DNA of 44,283 nucleotides from the NCBI GenBank assembly GCA_945881905.1, contig CAMCVV010000018.1, positions 1 to 44,283 on the forward strand, written 5' to 3'. Source of the stretch: Paenibacillus alvei. GTDB lineage: Bacteria; Bacillota; Bacilli; Paenibacillales; NBRC-103111. Shown here piece after piece: positions 22,901-30,776 of this stretch. The number at the start of each line of letters is the position of its first letter. The stretch's first letter is position 1. The translations under genes were made by a program, and so were the position numbers. The notes beneath the pieces were generated by a model. The model had not been told where the DNA came from and searched no databases. It worked only from the letters and a program-made list of their open reading frames with translations.

Positions 22901-23516
22901 TATCTGCATCAGTCCCAAATCCTAATGAACGTATTAATACAGTAACAGGTATTTTACGCGTGCGATCAATTCTAACATAGATAACATCTTTCGCATCAGT
23001 CTCTAATTCAAGCCAAGCGCCACGGTTAGGAATGACGGTGGCCGTGTAATTCTTTTTGCCATTCTTATCAATCTTGTTGTTAAAATATACACTCGGGGAA
23101 CGCACTAATTGAGAAACAATGACTCGCTCTGCACCATTAATGATAAATGTACCTGTATCCGTCATGACTGGAAAATCACCCATAAAAACTTCTTGCTCTT
23201 TCACTTCTCCAGTTTCTTTGTTGATAAGTTGTACTTTAACTCTTAATGGAGCTGCATATGTAACGTCGCGTTCTTTCGAATCGTCAACAGTGTACTTCGG
23301 CTCTCCTAAATTATAATCAATAAATTTTAAAATTAAATTTCCCGTAAAATCTTGTATCGGTGAAATGTCATCAAACATTTCTCGTAATCCTTCTTTCAAA
23401 AACCATTCATATGATTTTTGCTGGATTTCGATTAAATTAGGAATGCTTAGCACTTCATTTATCCGTGCATAAGTCCTTCGATGACGTCGTCCAAATGGAA
23501 CAAGTTTGCCCGCCAA
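19980..23516 (-). CDS. rpoB: DNA-directed RNA polymerase subunit beta
   Basis: RNA polymerase beta subunit, 1178 aa. The start is taken as TTG at 23514-23516, giving [19 protein letters not shown], 8 nt after an AGGGGTG site; an in-frame TTG six codons upstream lies before that site. The rifampicin-binding region ([19 protein letters not shown], then RLSALGPGG) has wild-type residues. The C-terminus ends in an acidic tail ([16 protein letters not shown]). A promoter 375 nt upstream gives a long leader. Confidence 0.97.
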   Translation of the reverse strand: MAGKLVPFGRRHRRTYARINEVLSIPNLIEIQQKSYEWFLKEGLREMFDDISPIQDFTGNLILKFIDYNLGEPKYTVDDSKERDVTYAAPLRVKVQLINKETGEVKEQEVFMGDFPVMTDTGTFIINGAERVIVSQLVRSPSVYFNNKIDKNGKKNYTATVIPNRGAWLELETDAKDVIYVRIDRTRKIPVTVLIRSLGFGTDADILELLGEDEYIRNTLEKDNTDSTDKALLEIYERLRPGEPPTLENAKSLLVARFFDPKRYDLANVGRYKINKKLHIKNRLFNQRLAETLVNPETGEIIAEAGQLIDRRVLDEILPFLEDGVGNKDYPISRGVADTDRIQLQCIQVYSSKEEGKIVKIISNRAVNKSIKNITPADIIASINYFIDLHHNIGYVDDIDHLGNRRLRSVGELLQNQFRIGLSRMERVVRERMSIQDASVVTPQALINIRPVIASIKEFFGSSQLSQFMDQTNPLAELTHKRRLSALGPGGLTRERAGFEVRDVHHSHYGRMCPIETPEGPNIGLINSLSTFARINEYGFIEAPYRWVDPKTGIVTEQISYLTADEEDNYVIAQANAKLTDVGLFAEESVIVRFKDDILTLPIGRVDYMDVSPKQVVSVATALIPFLENDDSNRALMGSNMQRQAVPLLIPKAPLVGTGMEHKSAKDSGVCIVSKHNGFIEKCSANEIWVRCQETINGKIVNGDIVKHKLHKFMRSNQGTCINQRPIIEKGQEVKIGDVLADGPSTEQGELALGRNVVVAFMAWEGYNYEDAILLSRRLVKEDVYTSIHIEEYESEARDTKLGPEEITRDIPNVGEDALKNLDERGIIRIGAEIGAGDILVGKVTPKGVTELTAEERLLHAIFGEKAREVRDTSLRVPHGTDGIVVDVKVFTRENGDELPPGVNHLVRVYIAQKRKISEGDKMAGRHGNKGVIARIMPEEDMPFLPDGTPVEVVLNPLGVPSRMNIGQVLEVHLGMAAKKLGIHMATPVFDGAHEYDVFDAMEEAGMQRSGKTILYDGRTGDPFEREVTVGVMYMIKLAHMVDDKIHARSTGPYSLVTQQPLGGKAQFGGQRFGEMEVWALEAYGAAYTLQEILTVKSDDVVGRVKTYESVVKGENVPEPGVPESFKVLIKELQSLCMDVKILSGSEEEIEMKESDEDDESSRDKLNLNLEGAEISAE

Positions 23517-23594
23517 CTTCCATTCACCCCTCAATTTTACTTAAAATGTGCTTCATGTGTATTAATTAAAAAGATTACTGATTAAATTTAATTA

Positions 23595-23619
23595 GGACTC
23601 CTCTAATTAGAGCCCGTCC
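23595..23619 (-). promoter_or_regulatory. Hairpin in the rpoB leader
   Basis: GGAC (23595-23598) pairs with GTCC (23616-23619), enclosing a small internal loop and a CTCT/AGAG inner stem (23601-23612). A/U-rich sequence including UUU follows on the minus strand. It is the clearest structure in the leader, about 80 nt before the rpoB start, and could be an attenuator, but its terminator character is weak. Confidence 0.4.
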
Positions 23620-23890
23620 AAAACATCAAACAATATGCGTTTTAATTTAATAATATTGGCAAGTAAATATAAATGTTTTTATACTTACTTTATCCTAAAA
23701 ATCGAACGTTATACAATTTAACTAATAATAAACAGGTTTTCGTTTGTGCAAAAAGCGAAAATATCAAATATGATAAACGTAAGTTGATTTAAAGTGTTGC
23801 TCTTCATACTTTATTTAAATAGATCCAGTATGATTAAATAATAAATTGGATGTTAAACAGTCCCCTGCGTTTTTATACTGACATTTTCTA

Positions 23891-23919
23891 ACTATATCAT
23901 GTATATATATGGGTGTCAA
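23891..23919 (-). promoter_or_regulatory. Sigma-A-type promoter with extended -10, upstream of rpoB
   Basis: On the minus strand a perfect -35 box TTGACA (23914-23919), a 17-nt spacer and a -10 box TATAGT (23891-23896) preceded by TGA (extended -10). It starts just after the methyltransferase stop. Predicted leader about 370 nt to the rpoB TTG. The 421-nt gap holds no credible gene. Confidence 0.87.
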
Positions 23920-23937
23920 TACAAAAAATACTGAACA

Positions 23938-24534
23938 CTATTTAATTGATTTGTAAATTACATATCCCTTGTCTTTTGTAACTTCTTCAACCCGATCGAA
24001 TATTGTTTCAAGTTTTGCCTTGGCTGAAGCAGCACCTTGTTTTTTTTGAATGACTACCCACAAACATCCGCCTTGCTTTAAATAGTTAAGTGATTGCATG
24101 AAAATTTGATGGACTGTTTCTTTTCCAGCGCGAATGGGCGGATTCGATAGTATTGCATCAAAAGTAGACTCCGGAACATTTTCAAACAAATTGCTTTGGA
24201 TAATCGAAACTTGTGTAATGTGATTCTTTATCGCATTTAATTTAGAAAGTTCTACGGCTCTCTCATTTAAATCAAGCATAGTCACATGTCCAGAGGGACA
24301 TAATAAAGCTGCTGAAAGCCCGATAGGCCCATAACCACAACCTACATCCAGAACTTGCGCATCTGAACATAACTCCATGCTTTCAATCAATAATCTAGAG
24401 CCAAAATCTATACCTGATTTGGAAAAAACACCGCTGTCTGTTAAAAATGACATTTCGCGATTCCTTAATTTCACATCTATTGTGCGTTGATTACTATTCA
24501 CTAAAGGATGCTTTGAATAATAATGATCTGTCAA
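23938..24534 (-). CDS. RsmC-like class I methyltransferase (YbxB family)
   Basis: Protein of 198 aa with a SAM-binding motif VLDVGCGYGPIG at 61-72 and the catalytic NPPIRAGK at 131-138, typical of N2-guanine rRNA methyltransferases (16S rRNA G1207 RsmC family). The single-domain length matches Bacillus YbxB rather than two-domain E. coli RsmC. The substrate is inferred, not shown. The start is TTG (24532-24534), 9 nt after GGAGG. Its position between rplL and rpoB matches the Bacillus order. Confidence 0.9.
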   Translation of the reverse strand: MTDHYYSKHPLVNSNQRTIDVKLRNREMSFLTDSGVFSKSGIDFGSRLLIESMELCSDAQVLDVGCGYGPIGLSAALLCPSGHVTMLDLNERAVELSKLNAIKNHITQVSIIQSNLFENVPESTFDAILSNPPIRAGKETVHQIFMQSLNYLKQGGCLWVVIQKKQGAASAKAKLETIFDRVEEVTKDKGYVIYKSIK

Positions 24535-24583
24535 TTACAACAGCCTCCAAATAAATTAGATATCAGAAATCCTTTGTTTAATC

Positions 24584-24623
24584 AACTAAAGAAACCTCCT
24601 GAAGTTGTATTCCAAGAGGTTTC
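24584..24623 (-). terminator. Terminator or attenuator after rplL
   Basis: An 8-bp stem GAAACCTC/GAGGTTTC (24616-24623 with 24591-24598) encloses a 17-nt loop and is followed on the minus strand by UUUAGUU. It lies 16 nt after the rplL stop. The short U-run suggests partial termination, lowering read-through from ribosomal-stalk genes toward rpoBC. Confidence 0.65.
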
Positions 24624-24638
24624 TATATAAATCAGTTA

Positions 24639-25004
24639 TTACTTCACTTCTACAGTTGCGCCAGCTTCTGTTAATTTACCTTTGATTGTTTCCGCTTCTT
24701 CTTTTCCTACTTTTTCTTTAACTGCTTTTGGTGCTGCATCAACTAAATCTTTCGCTTCTTTCAATCCAAGACCAGTAATTTCGCGAACAGTTTTGATAAC
24801 ATTAATTTTAGATCCACCTGCTGCTATTAAAATAACATCGAATTCTGTTTGTTCTTCTTCTTCAACTACTGCAACACCACCTGCAAGAACAGCTACGGGA
24901 GCCGCTGCAGTTACTCCGAATTCTTCCTCAATTGCTTTTACTAAATCATTTAACTCTAAGATTGTCATTCCTTTAATAGCTACTAAAATTTGTTCGATAT
25001 TCAT
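24639..25004 (-). CDS. rplL: 50S ribosomal protein L7/L12
   Basis: Stalk protein of 121 aa present in several copies per ribosome and recruiting translational GTPases. An N-terminal dimerisation helix pair is followed by an Ala/Val/Gly-rich hinge (about 33-48), an acidic patch and the C-terminal domain with [23 protein letters not shown] with GGAGG. Follows rplJ by 51 nt. Confidence 0.98.
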   Translation of the reverse strand: MNIEQILVAIKGMTILELNDLVKAIEEEFGVTAAAPVAVLAGGVAVVEEEEQTEFDVILIAAGGSKINVIKTVREITGLGLKEAKDLVDAAPKAVKEKVGKEEAETIKGKLTEAGATVEVK

Positions 25005-25055
25005 AATAAAACCTCCATTAATTATATTTTTGACGAAAAACTACACTTCTGAATG

Positions 25056-25556
25056 TTATACAGATGATTTCTTTTCAGAGACCGCTTTAACTGCGAGAGC
25101 AAAGTTGCGAACAGGCGCTTGCAAGACGCTTAACAACATAGATAATAAAACTTCTTTTGATGGTAGCTCTGAAAGTGCTTTGATCTGCTCATAACCAATC
25201 ACTCGACCTTCAACTATTCCTGCTTTGATCGTTAACTTTTCATTTTTTTTCGCGAAATCAGTTAGGATTTTAGCAGGAGCTACAAGATCTTCTTTCCCAA
25301 AAGCGATTGCAGTAGGTCCTGTTAAAAATTCGTCTAATTCGGTAAGGCCTAGTTTCGCAGTTGCCCGTCTTGCTAAACTATTTTTTGTGACTGCAAACTC
25401 GATCCCAGCTTCCCGTAAATTTTTTCGTAACTGTGTAATCTGAGCTACATTTAAACCGCGGTAATCTGCAACTATTGTGCAAGGACTTTGTTTCAGTTTT
25501 TCAACTACTTTCAATACGGATAATTCTTTTTCTGCAATAATTTTAGCATTCGCCAT
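25056..25556 (-). CDS. rplJ: 50S ribosomal protein L10
   Basis: Stalk base protein of 166 aa that carries the L7/L12 dimers on its C-terminal helix. Segments include [21 protein letters not shown] and [12 protein letters not shown]. It is expected to repress its own operon by binding the leader upstream (25625-25762). ATG with GAGGTG. Confidence 0.97.
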   Translation of the reverse strand: MANAKIIAEKELSVLKVVEKLKQSPCTIVADYRGLNVAQITQLRKNLREAGIEFAVTKNSLARRATAKLGLTELDEFLTGPTAIAFGKEDLVAPAKILTDFAKKNEKLTIKAGIVEGRVIGYEQIKALSELPSKEVLLSMLLSVLQAPVRNFALAVKAVSEKKSSV

Positions 25557-25624
25557 TAGTACACCTCACTTTTTAAAGATTTTTCCGCATTATATCATGC
25601 AGCATTTCTAATCATTACATAACA

Positions 25625-25762
25625 AATGCCTTCGTAGGCATACGAAAGCATTATGCGTAAACAAATTTCCATTTTGTCGAGAATGGAGACGTTTATCAAA
25701 ATACCTCGGTAGGAAATTAAGCTTAACACGCACCTACTGTCTATGGTTCGAGTATTCAATTA
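25625..25762 (-). promoter_or_regulatory. L10 (rplJL) autoregulatory leader
   Basis: The RNA shows the hallmarks of the L10 leader: AGACAGTAGGTG (25731-25742) pairs by its GTAGG with CCTACCGAGG (25704-25713), forming the kinked site bound by the L10-(L12)4 complex. Downstream a 12-bp hairpin with one G-U pair (25625-25636 with 25641-25652, loop of 4) followed by UUUGUU resembles the attenuator. The mechanism is inferred from the known family. Confidence 0.85.
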
Positions 25763-25763
25763 A

Positions 25764-25792
25764 AGTATTGTGTAGCTGTAAGTTATTAACAA
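25764..25792 (-). promoter_or_regulatory. Probable sigma-A promoter of rplJ-rplL
   Basis: On the minus strand TTGTTA (25787-25792) and AATACT (25764-25769) are separated by 17 nt, each matching four of six consensus bases. It lies just after the rplA stop and immediately before the L10 leader, as expected for that unit, but the boxes are weak. Confidence 0.5.
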
Positions 25793-25802
25793 TCTCTTAT
25801 CT

Positions 25803-26495
25803 CTATCTAAATGATTGAAGATTGATTCGAACACTTGGCCCCATTGTTGAAGAGATCGCTACACTTTTTAAATATAGACCTTTAGCTGTTGCAGGTTTAG
25901 CTCTTACAAGTGACTCCATTAAAGCTTTGAAATTTTCGGTGAGCTTATCTATATCAAAAGAAGCTTTACCTAAAGGCGCGTGTATCTGACCTGCTTTATC
26001 AAGTCGGTATTCAATTTTACCTGCTTTAATTTCTTGAATTGCTTTTGTTACATCAAAAGTAACTGTTCCGGCTTTGGGATTTGGCATCAATCCTTTTCCA
26101 CCAAGCAAACGGCCTAGTTTACCTACTTCGCTCATCATATCAGGAGTAGCTACGCAAACATCAAATTCAAACCAACCTTGTTGAATTTTATTGATCATGT
26201 CTTGATCGCCGACAAAGTCAGCTCCAGCAGCTTCAGCTTCTTTAACTTTATCACCTTTTGCAAAAACAAGCACTCGCTTTGTCTTTCCTGTTCCATGAGG
26301 AAGCACTACCACACCACGTACAGCTTGATCTTGTTTACGAGGATCAACACCCAGGCGCACAGCTACATCTATCGTTTCGTCGAATTTTGCTAATGCTGTT
26401 TTCTTTATTAATTCTAATGCTTCTAATGGTTCGTAAAGAGTTTCTGTCTTAATAATTTTTGTTACCTCGGCATATTTTTTACCGCGTTTCACCAT
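25803..26495 (-). CDS. rplA: 50S ribosomal protein L1
   Basis: L1-stalk protein of 230 aa. It begins [15 protein letters not shown] and has the conserved segments [20 protein letters not shown] and [17 protein letters not shown]. It guides deacylated tRNA out of the E site. ATG with GGAGG; 75 nt after rplK, with which it is presumably co-transcribed. Confidence 0.97.
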   Translation of the reverse strand: MVKRGKKYAEVTKIIKTETLYEPLEALELIKKTALAKFDETIDVAVRLGVDPRKQDQAVRGVVVLPHGTGKTKRVLVFAKGDKVKEAEAAGADFVGDQDMINKIQQGWFEFDVCVATPDMMSEVGKLGRLLGGKGLMPNPKAGTVTFDVTKAIQEIKAGKIEYRLDKAGQIHAPLGKASFDIDKLTENFKALMESLVRAKPATAKGLYLKSVAISSTMGPSVRINLQSFR

Positions 26496-26570
26496 ATTTA
26501 TTTCCTCCTAAGTGGTTCTAACGGAATTTCCTCCCACATTGCGCAGACTGCACAACAATCGTCCTGTGTA

Positions 26571-26996
26571 TTAGTCTTCTATGACGATTCCCATACTTCT
26601 CGCTGTACCTTCAATCATTCTCATTGCTGCTTCTACAGATGCTGCATTTAAATCGGGCATTTTTTGTTCAGCAATTTCGCGAACTGTTGTACGATTAACT
26701 GTGGCTACTTTTTTCTTGTTAGGCTCGCTTGAACCTTTGGGTATACCCGCAGCTACTCTCAATAACACTGCTGCTGGTGGAGTTTTCGTAATAAATGTGA
26801 AAGAACGATCTTCAAAAACTGAAATTTCGACAGGTATAATGAGCCCTACTTGATCAGCAGTGCGAGCATTAAATTCTTTACAAAACGCCATGATATTCAC
26901 ACCAGCTTGACCTAGTGCTGGTCCAATAGGTGGAGCGGGATTTGCTTTTCCTGCTTGTACTTGAAGTTTTACGATTTTGATTACCTTTTTTGCCAA
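26571..26996 (-). CDS. rplK: 50S ribosomal protein L11
   Basis: GTPase-centre protein of 141 aa, the exact family length when started at TTG 26994-26996 ([20 protein letters not shown]), 6 nt after GGAGGTG. An in-frame GTG three codons upstream is part of that site and is rejected. The N-terminal proline-rich segment [17 protein letters not shown] is the thiostrepton-contact region. Its known role includes activating the stringent response factor RelA. Confidence 0.96.
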   Translation of the reverse strand: MAKKVIKIVKLQVQAGKANPAPPIGPALGQAGVNIMAFCKEFNARTADQVGLIIPVEISVFEDRSFTFITKTPPAAVLLRVAAGIPKGSSEPNKKKVATVNRTTVREIAEQKMPDLNAASVEAAMRMIEGTARSMGIVIED

Positions 26997-27087
26997 ATTA
27001 CACACCTCCTCTTAGTTAATACGTGTGACCAGGTGAACTTCTCGCCCAAAATATACGTCGAGAATACCCGTATGAGCTATATCGAAT

Positions 27088-27621
27088 TTAAGCTTTTTCC
27101 ACTTGAGAGAAATCTAATTCTAAGCGAGTTTCTCTGCCAAACATATTGACAAGTACTTTGAGCTTACCTTTATCAGGTATGATCTCTTCAACTGATCCAA
27201 TAAAATTAGCAAATGGCCCTACCATCACCTTAACATTATCTTTGAGATCAAACTCAAAGACTGGTTTAGGCGTTACAATACCCATATGCTTGAGAATTGT
27301 TTCGACTTCCTCAGGTAACAGTGGTGTTGGCTTTGATCCTGAACCTGTAGAGCCCACAAAACCAGTTACTCCAGGAGTATTGCGAACAACATACCATGAG
27401 TCATCTGTCTGAACCATCTCTACTAATACATAGCCCGGATATACTTTACGCATAACAATTTTTCGTTTGCCATCTTTGTGTATAACTTCTTCTTCCATAG
27501 GCACTAAGACACGAAAAATTTTGTCAGCCATATCCATCGACTCAACTCGTTTTTCTAAATTCGCTTTTACTTTATTTTCATACCCCGAATAGGTATGTAT
27601 GACGTACCATCTTTTTTCCAT
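27088..27621 (-). CDS. nusG: Transcription termination/antitermination factor NusG
   Basis: Transcription-elongation factor of 177 aa, with an N-terminal NGN domain (WYVIHTYSGYENKVKANLEKR; GYVLVEM; WYVVRNTPGVTGFVGS) and a C-terminal KOW domain (VGPFANFIGSVEEIIPDKGKLKV). It binds RNA polymerase and, through KOW, S10 or Rho. MEKRWYVIH is the family start; other in-frame codons at 27625-27636 (ATG-GTG-ACT-ATG) are possible because the ribosome-binding site is not decisive. 23 nt after secE. Confidence 0.95.
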   Translation of the reverse strand: MEKRWYVIHTYSGYENKVKANLEKRVESMDMADKIFRVLVPMEEEVIHKDGKRKIVMRKVYPGYVLVEMVQTDDSWYVVRNTPGVTGFVGSTGSGSKPTPLLPEEVETILKHMGIVTPKPVFEFDLKDNVKVMVGPFANFIGSVEEIIPDKGKLKVLVNMFGRETRLELDFSQVEKA

Positions 27622-27644
27622 TATCATAGTCACCATAGTTCCTG

Positions 27645-27857
27645 TTATTTAAAAACAAGGCGCAACAGTTCAGTGATTCCCTTATCAAGTACATAGAAAT
27701 AAATTGTAACAAATGTTACTGTTCCTAGTACTACGAGTGTGTAGGTAATCATTTCCTTCCGATTTGGCCACTTTACTTTCTTAAGTTCAGCCCAACTGTT
27801 GATGAAAAAAGAAAATATGGATAAGAAGCTTTGTTTCATCCTAGAAAGATAAGTCAC
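27645..27857 (-). CDS. secE: Protein translocase subunit SecE
   Basis: Small membrane protein of 70 aa with one C-terminal transmembrane helix (about 38-58) after the conserved amphipathic segment ELKKVKWPNRKEMITYT. It clamps SecY in the translocon. The start is GTG (27855-27857), 8 nt after GGAGGT. The order rpmG-secE-nusG is standard. Confidence 0.96.
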   Translation of the reverse strand: MTYLSRMKQSFLSIFSFFINSWAELKKVKWPNRKEMITYTLVVLGTVTFVTIYFYVLDKGITELLRLVFK

Positions 27858-27875
27858 AATCTAAACCTCCATCAT

Positions 27876-28025
27876 TTACCTAGTCTCACGATGTGCTGTA
27901 TGCTGATTACAGAATCTACAGTACTTCTTTAATTCAATACGGTCTGGATTATTGCGCTTATTTTTCGTAGACGCATAATTTCTTTGCTTACAACTTGTAC
28001 AAGCTAGTGTGATAATAACCCGCAT
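27876..28025 (-). CDS. rpmG: 50S ribosomal protein L33, zinc-binding type
   Basis: Short protein of 49 aa: [17 protein letters not shown], then [18 protein letters not shown] and [12 protein letters not shown]. Two CxxC pairs (C9/C12 and C36/C39) make it the zinc-ribbon form. Two adjacent ATGs exist; the second (28023-28025) is 6 nt from GGAGGTG and the first only 3 nt, so the second is chosen. First gene before secE and nusG, behind a promoter and a structured leader. Confidence 0.96.
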   Translation of the reverse strand: MRVIITLACTSCKQRNYASTKNKRNNPDRIELKKYCRFCNQHTAHRETR

Positions 28026-28043
28026 CATGTACACCTCCCAAGA

Positions 28044-28103
28044 TCTCTTTCTGATTTTAAAGCCCTTTTTTTACGCATCAGAAAGAAAGCGACTTTTAGG
28101 GCT
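28044..28103 (-). promoter_or_regulatory. Pseudoknot-capable leader of rpmG
   Basis: Two helices with interleaved segments can form. AGCCCT (28098-28103) pairs with AGGGCT (28061-28066), and a 12-bp stem with one G-U pair joins 28077-28088 to 28044-28055. The order 5'A-5'B-3'A-3'B means an H-type pseudoknot or two exclusive hairpins. The end lies about 8 nt before the rpmG ribosome-binding site, so it could control translation. No known family is recognised. Confidence 0.45.
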
Positions 28104-28111
28104 ACCCGAAT

Positions 28112-28140
28112 AATCTATCACAACTGAAAATTCATGTCAA
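28112..28140 (-). promoter_or_regulatory. Sigma-A-type promoter of rpmG-secE-nusG
   Basis: On the minus strand a perfect -35 box TTGACA (28135-28140), a 17-nt spacer and a -10 box TAGATT (28112-28117) preceded by TGA (extended -10). Predicted start near 28105, right before the structured leader of rpmG. Confidence 0.8.
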
Positions 28141-28228
28141 CATAAAAAACATAAAAGACATTCTGCAGCATAGATTTAGTGTATATATTTTCAGGATATA
28201 CGTTGCTGCTATAACCTAACCGGCAATG

Positions 28229-28262
28229 GAAAAAATAAATAACCTATCGATATCCGATGGGT
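28229..28262 (-). terminator. Probable intrinsic terminator of sigH
   Basis: ACC-ATCG (28255-28262 side) pairs with CGAT-GGT (28242-28249 side), with one A-C mismatch and a 5-nt loop. A U-rich tail (UUAUUUAUUUUUU) follows on the minus strand. It lies about 50 nt after the sigH stop. The stem is short, so strength is uncertain. Confidence 0.5.
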
Positions 28263-28312
28263 CTTGTTGATGAGCGATGTATTGAACTCATATTCAGTAC
28301 AGGCATAGTGAA

Positions 28313-28957
28313 CTATAAATCCCTGAGTTCCAAGTATTTTTCTAGTTTCCGTTTAACACGTTGCAACGCATTGTCGATAGATTTTACATGTCGTTTAAGG
28401 TCGACCGCAATTTCTTGATAAGACTTACCGTCAAGATAAAGCATGAGTACTCTTTGCTCTAGTTCGCTAAGTATCTCACCCATTTTATCTTCTAAACCGC
28501 TAAATTCTTCTTTATTAATGACCAGTTCTTCAGGGTCAGTAACTTTAGAACCAATAATGACATCAAGTAATGTACGATCTGAATCCTCATCATAAATGGG
28601 CTTGTCGAGTGAAATATATGAATTAAGTGGAATATGCTTTTGGCGAGTAGCTGTCTTAATTGCTGTAATAATTTGTCGAGTAATACACAGTTCCGCAAAC
28701 GCTTTAAATGATGCAAGCTTGTCATCACGAAAATCTCGGATAGCTTTATATAGCCCTATCATTCCTTCTTGGACAATATCTTCTCTATCTGCGCCAATTA
28801 AAAAATATGAACGAGCTTTTGCACGAACAAAGTTTTTATATTTGATGATCAGATATTCTAAAGCATCGCTTCTGCCATCACGGACTGCTTCAATAATTTC
28901 TTCATCTGTTTTAAGATCATAGCCGTGCATTCTAAGTTCCTTAAAGTCTACACTCAC
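28313..28957 (-). CDS. sigH: RNA polymerase sigma factor SigH (Spo0H)
   Basis: Sigma-70 family factor of 214 aa for the transition state and early sporulation. Region 2 reads LEYLIIKYKNFVRAKARSYF then GADREDIVQEGMIGLYKA; the segment ITAIKTATRQKHIPLNSY and the region 4 helix-turn-helix (SYQEIAVDLKRHVKSIDNAL) are near identical to Bacillus SigH. The start is GTG (28955-28957), 7 nt after GGAGGG, giving the SVDFKEL start seen in Paenibacillus-like proteins. It implies sporulation capacity or ancestry. Confidence 0.96.
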   Translation of the reverse strand: MSVDFKELRMHGYDLKTDEEIIEAVRDGRSDALEYLIIKYKNFVRAKARSYFLIGADREDIVQEGMIGLYKAIRDFRDDKLASFKAFAELCITRQIITAIKTATRQKHIPLNSYISLDKPIYDEDSDRTLLDVIIGSKVTDPEELVINKEEFSGLEDKMGEILSELEQRVLMLYLDGKSYQEIAVDLKRHVKSIDNALQRVKRKLEKYLELRDL

Positions 28958-29011
28958 TAACGATCCCTCCGGCACACAACACTGTCAAAAAATGCATGTA
29001 TGAATACAATA

Positions 29012-29041
29012 ATAATACATTATGTAATCTAGAGTCGTCAA
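29012..29041 (-). promoter_or_regulatory. Sigma-A-type promoter of sigH
   Basis: On the minus strand TTGACG (29036-29041) and TATTAT (29012-29017) each match five of six consensus bases, with an 18-nt spacer. It lies between the yacP stop and sigH and gives a leader of about 45-50 nt. Confidence 0.72.
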
Positions 29042-29075
29042 CTTATTTTTGGTTATTTTACTTATTTTGGATAAC

Positions 29076-29588
29076 TTATATACCTCTTCTCCATTTCTCG
29101 AGAGCTTCTTTTACAACTTCATTTAAATTATTGTCGAAGGAATTCCGTTTTGTGTGTCTTTCCTCTTCAATTCGATGTCGAACATCTTTTTTGTTTTGAT
29201 ATATTTTTTCTCTCAATTCATTCGCTGTTATGCGGTAAGCGCCCATACCAAAAATTACGTGCTGTTCAATCATATCAGATGTGGCTACATAAATCCGTTT
29301 TCCTCGGCCAATTAATTGAGTAACTAGCTTCTCAATAAGTTCGTCTGCAGTTTGTTTTTCTTTGGTATATACAATACGGAGCTTATTTTCTAAATATTTT
29401 TTCCCTAGTCCTGGTACCTTGTATGCATCAAAAACTACGTATACTTTTAGGCCTGAAAAAGATTGATACTCCGACAATTCATGAATAAGCTTGTTACGAG
29501 CTCCTTCTAGTTCACTATCTTTCAGTGATTGTAGTTCGGGCCATGCCCCAATAATATTATAACCGTCCACGATCAAAAACTGTTCCAT
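29076..29588 (-). CDS. rae1: Rae1/YacP NYN-domain ribosome-associated endoribonuclease
   Basis: Protein of 170 aa in the YacP family. Bacillus Rae1 cleaves mRNA in the ribosomal A site. The PIN-like NYN nuclease fold begins with LIVDGYNIIGAWPEL (catalytic Asp at residue 8), with further acidic sites in VVFDAYK and ATSDMIEQ. The basic, helical C-terminus (about 130-170) fits ribosome binding. The ATG at 29586-29588 lies 4 nt after the rlmB stop with only a weak ribosome-binding site, suggesting coupling. Confidence 0.9.
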   Translation of the reverse strand: MEQFLIVDGYNIIGAWPELQSLKDSELEGARNKLIHELSEYQSFSGLKVYVVFDAYKVPGLGKKYLENKLRIVYTKEKQTADELIEKLVTQLIGRGKRIYVATSDMIEQHVIFGMGAYRITANELREKIYQNKKDVRHRIEEERHTKRNSFDNNLNEVVKEALEKWRRGI

Positions 29589-29592
29589 GGCA

Positions 29593-30330
29593 TCAACTCG
29601 AATAACGTTGTCGATTGATCTCATACATCACAACACCAGCAGCTACAGAAGCATTCAGTGAATTGATATGTCCAACCATCGGCAACTTAATTAAAAAATC
29701 GCACTTTTCTTTGACAAGTCTTCCAAGTCCTTTTGCTTCATTGCCGATCACAAGCGCTATTGGAAGTTTAAAGCTTGCTTCATACACACTTTGCTTGGCT
29801 GAAATATCAGTACCCGCTATCCAAATTCCTTTTTCTTTTAGTTGTTCCATCGTTTGCACGATATTTGAAACACGAGCAACAGGTACATATTCAATTGCAC
29901 CTGCTGATGTCTTGGATACACTTGCCGTCAACCCTACGGCTCTTCTTTTGGGAATTATGATGCCATGAACGCCTGTACAATCTGCTGTTCTAAGAATAGA
30001 GCCCAGATTGTGTGGATCTTCAATCTCATCTAGTATTAATATAAAGGGATCTTGAGCTGCTGCGGCGGCTTTAGCTAGGATGTCTTCTATCTCCACATAA
30101 TCATAAGCAGCGACTTGCGCAGCAATACCTTGATGAGATATCCCTTCTAACATCTGATCGATCTTTCTTTTATCAATCATTTGAACAATGACCCCGCGAT
30201 TTTTGGCTTCAACGATTATCGTTGAATAGACTTGCTTTTGCACAGTTTCAGTGACCCATATTTTATGAATAGTTCTACCTGAGCGTAGTGCTTCCATTAC
30301 TGAATGTTTTCCACCGATATATTCTTCCAT
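29593..30330 (-). CDS. rlmB: 23S rRNA (guanosine-2'-O-)-methyltransferase RlmB family (SPOUT/TrmH)
   Basis: SPOUT methyltransferase of 245 aa. An N-terminal substrate-binding domain (EEYIGGKHSVMEALRSG) is followed by the three knot motifs ILDEIEDPHNLGSILRTAD, VIGNEAKGL and SLNASVAAGVVMYE. It probably methylates a 23S rRNA guanosine; the exact site is inferred from the family. The ATG at 30328-30330 has AGGGGG 7 nt upstream; further in-frame codons upstream lack homology. 17 nt after mrnC. Confidence 0.93.
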   Translation of the reverse strand: MEEYIGGKHSVMEALRSGRTIHKIWVTETVQKQVYSTIIVEAKNRGVIVQMIDKRKIDQMLEGISHQGIAAQVAAYDYVEIEDILAKAAAAAQDPFILILDEIEDPHNLGSILRTADCTGVHGIIIPKRRAVGLTASVSKTSAGAIEYVPVARVSNIVQTMEQLKEKGIWIAGTDISAKQSVYEASFKLPIALVIGNEAKGLGRLVKEKCDFLIKLPMVGHINSLNASVAAGVVMYEINRQRYSS

Positions 30331-30347
30331 AAGAGTTCCCCCTCTGT

Positions 30348-30776
30348 TTAATTTGTTTGAATTTGAGCAATAGAAAGGTTCAAGATTTCTTGCAGTCGAT
30401 CGTATTCTTGCATATAGTACAAGTATCCTATCAAACATTCAAATGCTGTACTGTGCCGGTAATCCAAGACTTCAGCGTTCTTGGGAATTGTATTGGATTT
30501 GGCATTACGTCCACGCCTGACTACGTACATTTCTTCTTCATTTAGAATCGGCATAATGTCTTTAAGAATCTTCGCCTGAGCTTTCGCAGATACATATTGA
30601 GTCGTTAGATGATGAAGATGGTGCGGTTTATGATTTGGTTTTGAAATCACAAATTGTCGAATAAATACTTCAAAAACAGCATCCCCGATATAAGCTAACA
30701 CAATTGGATTGAGTAATTGCGGGCTTTTCGATGGAGGGAATTGAAATAAATTTATTTCTTTGTTGATCTCTGTCAT
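30348..30776 (-). CDS. mrnC: Mini-ribonuclease III
   Basis: RNase III-like protein of 142 aa lacking the dsRNA-binding domain; it matures 23S rRNA ends in Bacillus. The catalytic helix LAYIGDAVFEVFIRQF and the segment RRGRNAKSNTIPKNA are characteristic. The ATG at 30774-30776 overlaps the cysS stop (ATGA, 4 bp) and lies 5 nt from GGAGG, so the ATG four codons earlier is less likely. Confidence 0.94.
   Translation of the reverse strand: MTEINKEINLFQFPPSKSPQLLNPIVLAYIGDAVFEVFIRQFVISKPNHKPHHLHHLTTQYVSAKAQAKILKDIMPILNEEEMYVVRRGRNAKSNTIPKNAEVLDYRHSTAFECLIGYLYYMQEYDRLQEILNLSIAQIQTN

Noticed and set aside
24682-25194. Plus-strand frame of 170 codons opposite rplL and rplJ
   Set aside because: Low-complexity antisense shadow of the alanine-rich L7/L12 gene; no start signal and no homology that I recognise.
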